Assembly: GCF_017313785.1 (NCBI RefSeq) | Contig: NZ_JAFLNL010000007.1 | Coordinates: 62,001-126,000, forward strand | DNA from: Flagellimonas aurea | GTDB lineage: Bacteria > Bacteroidota > Bacteroidia > Flavobacteriales > Flavobacteriaceae | Length of the DNA: 64,000 nucleotides | Direction of reading: 5' to 3' | Shown: positions 41,782 to 51,265 of the stretch, in pieces | Position numbering within the stretch: the stretch's first letter is position 1 | Layout: every line of letters starts with the position of its first letter | Made by a program: the position numbers and the translations under genes | Notes under the pieces: model-generated | Databases searched by the model: none | Seen by the model: only the letters and a program-made list of their open reading frames with translations | What the model was told of the DNA's origin: nothing

Positions 41782-43359
41782 TTATTGTACTATAAAGCGT
41801 TCTTTTAGAGAAACCGGAACACCATTTTTTGTAAATCCCTCCAAGGACACCTCGAAAGTTCCTTTAATGTCGGAACTGTAAAAGGATACGTTTTCCTCTG
41901 TACCCTTGAATTTGAATTTTGGCAGCCAGAGTAGTTGATATCTAAAATCGGGAAGTCGTTTATACTTTTCTTTTAGGTCGCCTTCATAGGATTGTTGGAA
42001 ATATTGTTTACCTCCGTTGGGTTTAAAAAGCTCATGTGTTTTTATGTTTGGCGAATAGTAGTAAGTATAATAGTCTGATTTAAAAGTGGATACGTCCACA
42101 ACGCCTTGGAAGGTTTTGTTGCCATAAAAATGTTTGTTCCGGGAAATGGAGATGGACTCTACCCTTGCTGCAGGTAGGTCCAACAGTTTTTGAGCGTCCT
42201 GTACCAATATTCCATCAATAAAAATCAAGGGCAATTCTCCAGAATCCAAGTTTGGTGGTAAAGGTCTTACATGGAACTCTGGTTCGTCATTCGAGTTATT
42301 TTGTATCCAAACATGTTCTACTACCTCAACGATAGTTTCTTTAATAGTGGAAAACCTGGTGTAGTCATCAAGAGGATAGATCATCGTGGCCGCACCATAG
42401 AAGCGGGCATTTCTATTTTCAATTAGGATGGTGTCCGGTTTACTGCTGTAATAAGCATTTTCGATTTGATTGTAGATGCTTCGTTCTTTGATTATCGCTT
42501 CCATCTCCTTGTCCAGTTTAAAGCTTTTGAATTGTAATTGCTCCACATCAATTTCTTCCTCGTTCTCGATGTTAATGCCATAGTCTGCATTGTTTTTTGA
42601 AATGACCTGAAGAAATAGATCATCCGAACTATAATCTTCATCCACATTGATGTAGAAAATGCCATTGTTATCTGGAGTGGCGGTTTTAAAAAGGTAGTTT
42701 TCTCCTGGGAACGAAGCTCCTATAATTGTTGGGCCATTGCCCATATCAACGCTATCGGGTACTGAGAATTTCCCTTTTAATAATTCACCTCTAAGTTCTG
42801 GTAGTATTTGCTGTTTAAGGGATTGCTTTTTTGGATAGGACTTGCTAAAATCCAAAGCAGTTCTATTTACCTTTTCCTCCAGATTCTCTACTTTTTTAAC
42901 GGAGATGGAATAGGTTCCTGCACTTTCTTGTCCAGGATAGGGCTCAATTTTCAAAGAAACTTGTTCGCGCGTCCCATATTGGGATTGATTTAAGGATATG
43001 GCCAAAGAGGGTCGGATGGAGTGCTCATTGAGGTCTTGTTGTACTTTTTCGGGAACCGTGTCAGTTGCTTGAGGGCGAAAAACAGCTTGATCGCTGGTGT
43101 AGGGGTTGAGGATGGTTATATCTTTGGAGTAAAAGTAATTTCTCCCGTTGTTCAACATCCATTGTGTATATGCCGGCAATTTATAATTACCCGAAGGTAT
43201 GCTCGAAGGAATAAAAAAATTGCTGTCCCCGATACCATTTTCCAAATTGATAGGTGCTGTTAAAACTCGCTTTAACTGAAAAGTCAGGTCCCAGGAAGTA
43301 CCTTGCGGACAAGCGAATTTCTGGCCCGCCGTAGGTTTCCACAATTTCGTTGTTATCAT
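41782..43359 (-). pseudogene. MG2/TonB-plug domain protein, 5'-truncated by deletion
   Basis: The ORF has 525 codons, but the first about 36 (to about 43250) are an out-of-frame reading of the TonB receptor gene. The authentic part starts near INLENGIGDSNFFIP, which corresponds to roughly residue 110 in full-length relatives (alpha-2-macroglobulin-like start NYKLPAYTQWMLNNG). A plug-like segment follows at about 370-450 (LPLIFIDGILVQDAQKLLDLPAARVESISI, GNKTFQGVVDVSTF). Signal peptide and first domain are missing, so the protein is unlikely to be exported. Translation of the ORF as listed is doubtful. Confidence 0.75.
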
Positions 43360-45229
43360 AGGAAACGGTCTCTACCAAGGTTTCCTCGTTCTTTGGCATG
43401 TTTTCTTCGTAGATTCTTGCTTCGGTGCTTCCCAAGGCAGCAAATACAGAGTATCTAATACCGGCATCGATTAAAAGTTTGTCGTTTACCGTAAAATTAT
43501 CGGATAGATAAACCGCGCCCTCGAGTGCCTTTTCCTTCGCAATGTTAACTGGGGTAACTATGGAATTGCTTCCTTTGGGCTCAAAATTCCCGGGCTGAAC
43601 ATTGTACAATTTTGCCGAAAGCCCATAGTCAAATTTGTGTGCTTTGCTATAAAGGTAGGTGAACTTGAATTTGGCTTCGGTTTCATCCACCACAAAGCCA
43701 AGGTCAAAATTGTTGTTCGAGTTGCCCTCGTACGCGATGTTGAATTTGTAATTACTGTTCGCAAGTATGAGGCTACCTGTGTTTTTTTCATTGAATTGAT
43801 GGTCCCATTGCAACGAAAACAGCCTGTTATTGTATCCGTAAATGGAATCGGAGGTAATGCTAAAGGCATCATTACTGTAATAGCCCATAGCCTTTACGGT
43901 ATTTTTTTCGTTGAACTTGTGGGTATATTTGGCTATGGCATCGTAAAAGGAGGCTTCACTATTTTGCAATGATTCTTCTTCCAACGACCGAAGAATCCAA
44001 CCGGAATAAGTTCCCCTACCGCCAATAAGCAGTCCTGATTTACCTTTTACCACAGGAATTTCCAAGGCAACATTACTGGTTACAGGTCCAATGGCAGCTT
44101 CACCAGCAATTTTTTCTGTATTCGCATCCTTGGAGGTTATATCGAATACAGAAGATAATCGTCCTCCATATTCTGCGGGAATACCACCTTTAAGAATCTT
44201 TACATCTTTGGTGGTAAAAGGGTTCAATGCCTGAAAAATGCCAAAAAAGTGGGATGGATTATAGATTACGGCATTGTCCAACAGCATAAGGTTTTGGTCG
44301 GTACTACCGCCCCGCACGTTAAAACCTGCCGCTCCTTCACCAGCTGTGGATATTCCAGGTAACGTAGCAGCGACCTTTAGAACATCTCTTTCCCCAAGTA
44401 CCAAAGGAATGTTTTTGGTTTCTTCCACTACAAGTTCTGTACTTCCGGATATAGCTTCCTCGACATTTTTGGATGCATCTGCCTCCACAATGACTTCATC
44501 CAGAAATTCAACACTCTCATTAAGTTGAAAGTTGAGCTCGCCATCGTTGAATACGATTACTCTAGTGGTGCTGGGCTCTATGCCTAAAGAACTGGTTTTG
44601 ATGATGCTGGTGCCTGCCGGCACTTCCAGTTCATAATAGCCTGCATTGTTTGTTGCGGTTCCTGTGCTCTTTCCATTGAGCACAATGGAAAGGTCGGGAA
44701 TTGGCTGGTTTTGCTCTACCGTGGTCGCATAACCGCTAATTTTGAAAGTGGTTCTATTGTCCGATACGTTTTCCTTGCCTATTCTTACGGTTCGCGTTAC
44801 CGTGTTTGCCTTTGTAGCCTCGATATTTGAAAAAACAGGATTGCTGTACACTTTAATATCGGTTCTTTCTTCTATTGTGTCCGTTTGTTCTTTTCCGAAA
44901 AAACCTTCGGGCAAACTATCATATACAATACTGTTTTGGTTCAAAATGATTTTATCATCGCTTAACCTAAAAAAGTTGATGCTGGTTTCTGCCAAAATAG
45001 AGGTGAGGATATCCGACAAAGGTTTGTTGGCGAACGAGCCCGAAACGGTTGCTCCTGAAAGCCAATTCTCATCGTAATAAAAAAGCACATTGGCATCAGA
45101 TTCAATGGTGTTCAGGGCTTCGGTCAAACTTACATTATCAAAATCAAAACTAAATTTTGGATTTTTTTCTTGGGCAGCTAGCATGGTTCCGAAGAGCAGG
45201 ACCAATAAGATTAGAGGTTTTTTGATCAT
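43187..45229 (-). CDS. STN-domain TonB-dependent receptor, 3'-truncated by deletion
   Basis: The ORF encodes 680 residues: signal peptide (about 1-20, MLAAQ end), STN domain (about 25-100, VSLTEALNTIESDANVLFYYDENWL), a carboxypeptidase-like beta domain (about 165-245), plug (about 260-370, GAAGFNVRGGSTDQNLMLLDNAVIYNPSHFFG) and the first part of the barrel. After KASFNSTYQ the sequence switches to an unrelated reading of the next gene, and about 200 or more barrel residues with the C-terminal strand are missing. Without a closed barrel it is probably non-functional. Its ATG overlaps the true stop of the upstream frameshifted gene. Confidence 0.82.
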   Translation of the reverse strand: MIKKPLILLVLLFGTMLAAQEKNPKFSFDFDNVSLTEALNTIESDANVLFYYDENWLSGATVSGSFANKPLSDILTSILAETSINFFRLSDDKIILNQNSIVYDSLPEGFFGKEQTDTIEERTDIKVYSNPVFSNIEATKANTVTRTVRIGKENVSDNRTTFKISGYATTVEQNQPIPDLSIVLNGKSTGTATNNAGYYELEVPAGTSIIKTSSLGIEPSTTRVIVFNDGELNFQLNESVEFLDEVIVEADASKNVEEAISGSTELVVEETKNIPLVLGERDVLKVAATLPGISTAGEGAAGFNVRGGSTDQNLMLLDNAVIYNPSHFFGIFQALNPFTTKDVKILKGGIPAEYGGRLSSVFDITSKDANTEKIAGEAAIGPVTSNVALEIPVVKGKSGLLIGGRGTYSGWILRSLEEESLQNSEASFYDAIAKYTHKFNEKNTVKAMGYYSNDAFSITSDSIYGYNNRLFSLQWDHQFNEKNTGSLILANSNYKFNIAYEGNSNNNFDLGFVVDETEAKFKFTYLYSKAHKFDYGLSAKLYNVQPGNFEPKGSNSIVTPVNIAKEKALEGAVYLSDNFTVNDKLLIDAGIRYSVFAALGSTEARIYEENMPKNEETLVETVSYDNNEIVETYGGPEIRLSARYFLGPDFSVKASFNSTYQFGKWYRGQQFFYSFEHTFG

Positions 45230-45961
45230 TCTTTCCCGATGTTTTGTGTATTAAAAGAATCGGATAACTTAGAAAAGAAGCTTGTCCAAAAATCATCCTC
45301 ATTGATTTTCCTTAACGCCGGGTTATAATTCTCATTAATGAAATCCCTTTTGTTGGGCCATATTCTAATGACATCCTTTTTTCTGGCGATGTTATAATAG
45401 GAATCACCGTAGTCGATTACATAATTGTTTTCCGGTAAAAATTCGTAGTAAATGGTACTTCCCTTAATCCTCTTGAACCTTTTTTTACTGTTCTTTAAGA
45501 AGTCTTACAGAATCATTGGCTACCAATACTTGATAAAAACCTTCCATTTCGGTTTCATCTGATTTGTTCTCAATATGAACAAAATGGCTCTCTCCAATTC
45601 TAAAACCTTCTACCTTGGATTTAAGAAGAATCAATGTTGGGAATTTATAATTGTATCCAATGTTTAGAAGTAATTGGTCGGTGTCCAAATTATATTTTAG
45701 GGGAGTTTGGTCGTAAAATTGCCCATTGTATACCACTGACCCCAGCTGAAACTTACTTTTCTCAAAAAACTTATGCTTTTCATTAATGGTCCTATATTGT
45801 TCTGTGTATTGGATGCCATTAAAAAGGCCTGTATTGTAGCGCTGGACTTTACTGTCGAACCAATTGTAATAGGCAGGTTCGTTGGGCATGTTTTGACTAA
45901 TTAAAGAGCCAGAACAAATAATAGTTGCCCATAAGGAAAGAACTATTGTTTTGGTTTTCAT
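45226..45961 (-). pseudogene. Frameshifted secreted protein gene upstream of the TonB receptor
   Basis: The first 158 codons (45961-45485) encode a protein with a signal peptide (ICSGSLISQ) and a beta-rich domain, stopping after LLKEQ. One base further on, the frame AAA AAA AGG continues for 86 residues: KRFKRIKGSTIYYEF, KKDVIRIWPNKRDFINENYN, DDFWTSFFSKLSDSF, and ends with a TGA overlapping the receptor ATG as ATGA. That ending is the typical C-terminus of this family, so a +1 base change near 45487, next to an A7 run, split one original gene of about 244 codons. Confidence 0.8.
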
Positions 45962-46491
45962 GAGGTTGGTATTCCCACTAAAAATAGAAAAAAGAGTTGA
46001 AAATGAAATTATTTATACCATAAGAAGCAAAATTTTGTGGATTGAATAGAATTTTATGGACATAATTATGTATTAGGTCGATTCTAAACTACAATGTTGA
46101 CATTTTATAAGTAGGATGGGTGCTTGCAAATAAAAATGTATGGACATTAAAGGCACGTATTTTATTCAGTATTGTTTTTGAAATTACATAAAGCTACTTT
46201 GTAATTTATCTATATAACGTGGCCATATCGGTCTCAAAAATTGGTTGATACCTTTTACATAAATAGAGGGAAAGAATACAAAGCCTTGAATAAATCAAGG
46301 GATTTAAAAATCTAGGTGAGATTTTGTTAAAATACGAGAATAATTGTAAATTTAAGACAATCAGGTGTTTGGGATAGTATTGGATCCAATGGGATTAATA
46401 AGAATCTTTTAATTTCTTGATTCAATGCACGAGGGGGATATTTTTATTTGTAATAAAACATTATTATTGGAGTTCTATTAGATGGAAATTA
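45962..46491. other. Gene-free AT-rich stretch before the receiver gene
   Basis: No coding sequence was supported over about 530 bp. The left part should hold the promoter of the frameshifted operon and the right part that of the receiver gene. Apart from the palindrome at 46492-46505 no definite signals were recognised. Confidence 0.5.
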
Positions 46492-46505
46492 TTGATATTT
46501 GTCAA
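46492..46505. promoter_or_regulatory. FNR-like palindrome upstream of the receiver gene
   Basis: TTGATATTTGTCAA fits the FNR consensus TTGAT-N4-ATCAA with one change. The centre lies 57.5 bp from the ATG at 46556, but the usual position for a -7 element (46528-46535) reads CAGAAACC, so activation from here is less certain than at the other boxes. Confidence 0.4.
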
Positions 46506-46555
46506 TTTTTTTCAAAATAAAACCAAACAGAAACCAACTAAATAGGCCAAAAGCT

Positions 46556-46945
46556 ATGTACAAGGAAATATACTTGGTCGATGACGAAGACCTGGTGAAT
46601 ACTGTAAATGCTATTCACTTTAGAAGAATGGGAATGGAAGATAGGGTGAAGAGTTTCACTAATCCCGAATTAGCCCTAGACGATTTGAGGTATAGAGATA
46701 ACCCCGGGGTAAAAACACTTATTTTATTGGATATAAATATGCCGGAAATGAGCGGGTTTGAATTTTTGGAATTCATGATGCTCGAAGACTTTCCAGAAAC
46801 CAATGAAGTGCTTCTGGTAACCTCTTCTGAGGCTGAGGCAGATAAAGCCGAGGCTGAGAAATACCGTAAATTTGTAAAGAAGTTTATCACTAAACCATTG
46901 CGTATCGAGCATTTGGAAGATTATTTGCAAGGAGCTAATAAATAA
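46556..46945 (+). CDS. Stand-alone receiver-domain response regulator
   Basis: The start is taken at ATG 46556; an upstream in-frame TTG would add 19 unrelated residues. The 129-residue protein is a single receiver domain: YLVDDEDLVNTVNAIHF, phospho-acceptor Asp in LILLDINMPEMSGFEF (about residue 58), Thr/Ser in LLVTSSE and Lys in FITKPLRIEHL. It has no output domain and would act through protein contacts. The PAS kinase encoded 81 bp downstream is the likely partner. An FNR-like palindrome precedes it. Confidence 0.9.
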   Translation: MYKEIYLVDDEDLVNTVNAIHFRRMGMEDRVKSFTNPELALDDLRYRDNPGVKTLILLDINMPEMSGFEFLEFMMLEDFPETNEVLLVTSSEAEADKAEAEKYRKFVKKFITKPLRIEHLEDYLQGANK

Positions 46946-47026
46946 TAGTTCATATATTTAGAAGTAAAACCATTGATCGTTCCCCCTATAGGTGACATTG
47001 TTTTATTCTTAAATTAAATTTTAACC

Positions 47027-48490
47027 GTGAAGCATAAACATATCTTAATTGATAACAAGGTTGAAATCGTTGAGGATAGGGATGATGCCGTATGGGCCAT
47101 GAATGTAGATTATAAGTTGACTGCTTTTAATGCATCTTTTGGAGACCGTCTAAGCAAAGCCGGTTGGGGAAAGCCTGAACGAGGTATGGATTTACGGCCC
47201 GTTTATCAGTCTGCAAACTTCTTTAATCCCTGTAGTAAGGGTTGTGCCCAGGCACTTGATCGTTATCCAACAACATCCAAACATTCCTTTGAGGAAAATG
47301 GGGAATTGACGGTGCACGAGTTCTCCTTTCAACCTTTTATGGACAACTCCGGTGAAGTGATAGGGTGCTGTATTTGGCAAAAGGACATTTCCCAAGCCGT
47401 AAAAAATATACATAAGCTACAAGAAAGCGAACGTAGGTATAGAGAAGCTCAGGAAATAACTGTCTTTGGCCATTGGAACTGGGACATCCGTGAGGATAAA
47501 ATTAGTTGGTCCAACCAATTGTTCAGAATTTTTGAGCAAGAGCCCGGAAAATTTGAGGCAACCTTTGATGCCTTGATGAAGATTATTCACCCTGAAGATA
47601 GGGATGGATTCGTTGAGGACGTTCAAGATAGCATCAAAAAAAACAGGATGCACGATGTGATACATAGGATTGTTTTGGAAAACGGAAAGACACGATATGT
47701 GCATCAAAAAGGGAGGCCGTTCTATGACGAGAACGGAAAGCCGTACCGGATGGCCGGCACCACCCAAGATGTTACCAAAGATGTACTGGCCAATCAACAA
47801 ATCGTAGAGCAGAACCATGAGCTTCAGAACTTTGTTCGGATCATATCGCATAATCTACGCGGACCTATTTCCAATGTTTTAATGTTGTCCAAAATATATG
47901 AGTGGGGGAAGAACCCCATGAACGACGATATTGTAAAGAAAATAGAGCACACAACCGAGGCCTTAGATCAAACAATAAAGGACCTTCACCTTTCCTTATC
48001 GTTAAAATCCGCGGACAGGGAGAAATTCAGAGAAGTTCACCTAAAGGATGTCATGAAGGATGTAGATGGCCTTTTATCTGAAGAGATTACAAAACATAAG
48101 GCTACGATTCATACAGATTTCACAAAGGTGGATTTGGTTTTTGGAGCCAAGAGCTATGTGGTCAATATCTTTTACAATCTTATTTTGAATGCGATCAATT
48201 ATGCCAAAGAAGGTATACCCGCCATTATTTCCATAAACACCGAGGAACTGGTCGATTCAATTTTAATAAGGTTCACAGATAACGGAATAGGTATGGAGCT
48301 GACACCCGAAAAAGAACGTAAGATTTTTGATATGTACGGCAGGTTGAGTGGCACCACGGAAGGCAAAGGATTTGGACTCTATTTGGTGAAAACTCAAGTT
48401 GAGGCCATGGACGGAAAAATAGAAGTACAAAGTGAAAAGGATGTAGGAACCACCTTTACTCTGATTTTTCCCAAAAATCATATTATTTAA
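47027..48490 (+). CDS. PAS-domain sensor histidine kinase
   Basis: The 487-residue soluble kinase starts at GTG 47027. It has an N-terminal PAS-like domain (about 18-125, DDAVWAMNVDYKLTAFN), a second PAS/PAC domain (about 140-255, YREAQEITVFGHWNWDIREDK, PYRMAGTTQDVTKD) and a kinase core with H-box IISHNLRGPISN (His about 275), N-box NLILNAINYA and G-box GKGFGLYLVKTQVEAM. It lacks membrane segments. It probably pairs with the receiver encoded just upstream. Its last 8 bp overlap the convergent dehydratase gene. Confidence 0.9.
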   Translation: MKHKHILIDNKVEIVEDRDDAVWAMNVDYKLTAFNASFGDRLSKAGWGKPERGMDLRPVYQSANFFNPCSKGCAQALDRYPTTSKHSFEENGELTVHEFSFQPFMDNSGEVIGCCIWQKDISQAVKNIHKLQESERRYREAQEITVFGHWNWDIREDKISWSNQLFRIFEQEPGKFEATFDALMKIIHPEDRDGFVEDVQDSIKKNRMHDVIHRIVLENGKTRYVHQKGRPFYDENGKPYRMAGTTQDVTKDVLANQQIVEQNHELQNFVRIISHNLRGPISNVLMLSKIYEWGKNPMNDDIVKKIEHTTEALDQTIKDLHLSLSLKSADREKFREVHLKDVMKDVDGLLSEEITKHKATIHTDFTKVDLVFGAKSYVVNIFYNLILNAINYAKEGIPAIISINTEELVDSILIRFTDNGIGMELTPEKERKIFDMYGRLSGTTEGKGFGLYLVKTQVEAMDGKIEVQSEKDVGTTFTLIFPKNHII

Positions 48491-49421
48491 AGGGTAGGTT
48501 ACTAATATCAACGTTTCCCCCAGAAATTATAACCCCTATTTTTTTTCCGTTCAAATCGTTCTTTTTCTTAAATACAGCTGCCAAAGCTACAGCACTGGAT
48601 GGTTCGCACACAATTTTAAGACGCTCCCAAATTAGGCGCATGGCCACAACTATATCTGCTTCGGTCACCCTCACAATTTCTTCTACATGTTTTTGAATAA
48701 TAGGAAAGTTTCTGTCGCCCAATTGGGTTTTTAGTCCATCGGCAATGGTGTTTGTAGAAGTGTTCGTCTCTATTTTTCCACTTTTCAGGGATCTATAAGC
48801 GTCATCAACTTCAAAAGGTTCCCCTCCAACGGTTTTACAACTAGATCCAAAATAATGGGTAGAGAGAGCCGTGCCGGCAATTAAACCACCGCCACCAACT
48901 GGAGTAAAAATATAGTCAAGATTTGGTTGTTCCTCCAACAGTTCCTTGCAGGCGGTGCCCTGTCCTAAAATCACATGGTCATCATTTGATGGATGTATAA
49001 AAGTGGCGCCATATTTTTTCACAATTTCTTGGGATGCAAATTCTCTGGCGGCTAGATTGGGTTCACATTCTACCAAAATCCCTCCATATCCCTTAACGGC
49101 ATCTTTTTTGACCTCAGGAGCCGTGCTGGGCATCACAATATAGGCTTTGACACCCAAGCTTTTGGCAGAAAGAGACAGCGCTTGAGCAAAATTTCCCGAT
49201 GAATGGGTGACCACGCCATTCTGTTTTTGTTCATCCGTAAGTTGCATAATGGCGTTGGCAGCCCCACGCATTTTAAATGCGCCCATCCGCTGGAAGTTTT
49301 CACATTTAAAATACAACTGAGCGCCCACCGTCTTGTCTATGAGGCGGGAAGTAAGAACAGGCGTATTATGGATAAAAGGTTTTATCCGATTGTGGCAATC
49401 GATAAGGCTTTGCTTGTCCAT
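48483..49421 (-). CDS. PLP-dependent serine/threonine dehydratase or racemase
   Basis: The start is ATG 49421; a TTG five codons upstream is less likely. The 312-residue protein has the fold-type II PLP layout: FKCENFQRMGAFKMRGA with the Schiff-base Lys, the substrate loop SSGNFAQALS, and the phosphate-binding loop PVGGGGLIAGTA. Length, without a C-terminal ACT domain, fits catabolic threonine dehydratase or serine racemase. It would deaminate threonine to 2-oxobutanoate, or serine to pyruvate. Substrate choice cannot be fixed by eye. It converges with the PAS kinase gene. Confidence 0.87.
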   Translation of the reverse strand: MDKQSLIDCHNRIKPFIHNTPVLTSRLIDKTVGAQLYFKCENFQRMGAFKMRGAANAIMQLTDEQKQNGVVTHSSGNFAQALSLSAKSLGVKAYIVMPSTAPEVKKDAVKGYGGILVECEPNLAAREFASQEIVKKYGATFIHPSNDDHVILGQGTACKELLEEQPNLDYIFTPVGGGGLIAGTALSTHYFGSSCKTVGGEPFEVDDAYRSLKSGKIETNTSTNTIADGLKTQLGDRNFPIIQKHVEEIVRVTEADIVVAMRLIWERLKIVCEPSSAVALAAVFKKKNDLNGKKIGVIISGGNVDISNLPFK

Positions 49422-49469
49422 GAATCTTTGTACCAATTTTATATATGGTATAAAGATAATACGGGATTA

Positions 49470-50375
49470 TCAACCTTCAGCTTCTACTTTTTGTTCTTCT
49501 TTAGATTTTATGGAAACACCTTCCATGCCCAATTCTGGAATCACCAATAAAGGTATTTGCGTGTGAAATGCGGTTCGCTTTATTATCGGTTCACGGGTCA
49601 TCTTTTCCATGTAGCTGTGCTGATAGTTCAGCATGGCCAATAAGTGGATGCCTAGTTCTTTGGAGAAAGTTTCCAAGGTGTGGGAAACTGAATTAAGTTC
49701 CGAAACCGTATGCACATAATGCTCCACATCGTTCAGATAGCGGCGAAGCATGTTCAGGTTGAACTGCTGAAGCTCTGTGAGGGCTTTAATGCCATATTGT
49801 ACGTGTACAATACGAATGGTCGCTTTGAACATTTTGGCCAGATCCAAGAGAGGTTCCAATTCAGAAGTAGTATAAAAACGGTTGAAATCTGTAGCAAAAG
49901 CAATTTCAGTTGGTGTAACGTATTCAAAATGGTAAGGAATGGCCAAAACAGGACATTTTCTCACACTTTTGATTATGCGTACGGTATTGCTTCCCATAAA
50001 TACTTCATCCACACCAGAAGCCCCTTTAGTACCGGTTACCACCAGGTTAATGCCGAAAGTTTCAACAATATCTTTTACTTCCTCTACCAAAAGATTAAAG
50101 GAAGAAATGGTCTCAAAGCTGTGATTGGGATTGCCGTATTTGGTCTGGATACGCCTGACGGTCTTGTTCAGCCCCTGTTCAGAATTCTCTCTAACCGCAT
50201 CTACAATGCGTACTCCATCAATCATTTTGGCCATAAATCGGCTGCTCGGGATAACCGGGGTATAGGTGTTGAGCAAGTAAAATGTACAACGCCTGTTGCG
50301 GAACAATTGCATGGCATAATCAATGGCATTCCATGCGTTTTCCGAAAAATCCGTAGGTATTAATATCTTTTGCAT
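49470..50375 (-). CDS. Universal stress protein with two UspA domains
   Basis: The 301-residue protein has two UspA-like halves. The first (about 1-150) keeps the nucleotide-binding motif VVTGTKGASGVDEVFMGSNTVRIIK; the second (about 155-280) lacks it. USPs are cytoplasmic ATP-binding proteins induced under stress such as low oxygen. The promoter carries an FNR-type palindrome (50428-50441) with a -7 element at the same distance as in the cco promoters. It is followed by the dehydratase gene and lies next to fnr. Confidence 0.9.
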   Translation of the reverse strand: MQKILIPTDFSENAWNAIDYAMQLFRNRRCTFYLLNTYTPVIPSSRFMAKMIDGVRIVDAVRENSEQGLNKTVRRIQTKYGNPNHSFETISSFNLLVEEVKDIVETFGINLVVTGTKGASGVDEVFMGSNTVRIIKSVRKCPVLAIPYHFEYVTPTEIAFATDFNRFYTTSELEPLLDLAKMFKATIRIVHVQYGIKALTELQQFNLNMLRRYLNDVEHYVHTVSELNSVSHTLETFSKELGIHLLAMLNYQHSYMEKMTREPIIKRTAFHTQIPLLVIPELGMEGVSIKSKEEQKVEAEG

Positions 50376-50397
50376 CGGACTAAGATTTACGATGCGA

Positions 50398-50441
50398 TAA
50401 AATTAGAACCAAGGGGTAGGGGATACTATGACAATTGTCAG
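50398..50441 (-). promoter_or_regulatory. FNR-type box and -7 element of the universal stress gene
   Basis: TGACAATTGTCA is a perfect palindrome (50429-50440). On the minus strand TAATTTTA (50405-50398), a 7/8 match to TAnnTTTG, begins 29.5 bp from its centre. The ATG is 59.5 bp from the centre. Confidence 0.75.
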
Positions 50442-50456
50442 GTTTTGGAAAATAGA

Positions 50457-51146
50457 CTAAAAGCCTTCGACCATTTCAAGGAGTTTGCGCTCGTCCTTAA
50501 TGCCGATTTTCTTGCCCGAAGTTTGGATTAACCCCTTCTTTTTAAATTCGGAAATAATTCGAATAGCGGATTCTGTAGCGGTTCCAACCACATTGGAAAT
50601 ATCTTCTCTGGATAGGGTAAGTGCCAAGTAACCTTCAGCATCCTCCCCGAAATTGTTTTGAAGATATAAGAAGGCTTCGGCCATTCTTTGCTTTACGGTC
50701 TTTTGGGAAATATTTACGATTACATCATCGGCCTCCTTAAGATCATGGGCCATATGCCGCAATACCTCCAAAGTAAAGTTTGGGTTTTTTTGAAGCGTAT
50801 TGTTGATGCTTTCCTTGGGAATAAAGCACACCTCCATATCATTGATTGCAATGGCGGAAAGGTTGGTGCTTTCTTGGGATATTACGGAACGTTGCCCTAA
50901 AACTTCGCCCTTGCTGGCCAATTTTACGATTTGGTCTTTGCCATTGGCACTAAGCTTGGAAAGCTTGGACACTCCGTTTCGTACACAGTAGACGCCGTTG
51001 AGTTTATCCCCTTCTTCAAAAATGGGCTCACCTTTTTTAATGGTGCGTGTGGTTTTGGAGTCGGAAACCTGTTTTAATTCCTCCTTGCTCATCGCGCGAA
51101 GGGAGTTGAACTGCCTGATGATACAATTTTCACACCTGCTTTCCAT
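50457..51146 (-). CDS. Crp/Fnr-family transcription regulator
   Basis: The start is ATG 51146; the longer frame would start with TTG and run over the promoter. The 229-residue protein has an N-terminal CENCIIRQFNSL cysteine cluster, a cyclic-nucleotide-like beta roll (about 25-135, KKGEPIFEEGDKLNGVYCVRNGV), a dimer helix and a C-terminal HTH (DISNVVGTATESAIRIISEFKKKGLI). Bacteroidetes FNR-like regulators of this type control microaerobic genes. The gene is divergent from ccoI with one shared palindrome halfway between them, consistent with autoregulation. Whether it binds an iron-sulfur cluster cannot be judged from the few Cys seen. Confidence 0.92.
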   Translation of the reverse strand: MESRCENCIIRQFNSLRAMSKEELKQVSDSKTTRTIKKGEPIFEEGDKLNGVYCVRNGVSKLSKLSANGKDQIVKLASKGEVLGQRSVISQESTNLSAIAINDMEVCFIPKESINNTLQKNPNFTLEVLRHMAHDLKEADDVIVNISQKTVKQRMAEAFLYLQNNFGEDAEGYLALTLSREDISNVVGTATESAIRIISEFKKKGLIQTSGKKIGIKDERKLLEMVEGF

Positions 51147-51169
51147 AATGATTAGTTTACCTGAGAGAA

Positions 51170-51243
51170 CAAATTTAAGGGACAAGGAATTATTGGTAAC
51201 TGATAAATATCATATTTTTAGGAAGAAGAGTATTACAAATTTG
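51170..51243. promoter_or_regulatory. Divergent fnr/ccoI promoters with shared FNR box
   Basis: CTGATAAATATCAT (51200-51213) lies midway between the start codons (59.5 and 60.5 bp). TAAATTTG (51177-51170, minus strand) and CAAATTTG (51236-51243, plus strand) are -7 elements, each beginning 29.5 bp from the box centre. Confidence 0.85.
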
Positions 51244-51265
51244 CACTAGGTAAAGCAAATGTGAA

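Noticed and set aside
45480-45490. Programmed +1 frameshift at CAG-TAA
   Set aside because: No stimulatory elements are visible and the neighbouring operon genes are also damaged, so mutation is the simpler explanation.
49710-50363. 217-codon open frame on the plus strand
   Set aside because: Antisense shadow of the universal stress protein gene; no domain and no ribosome site.
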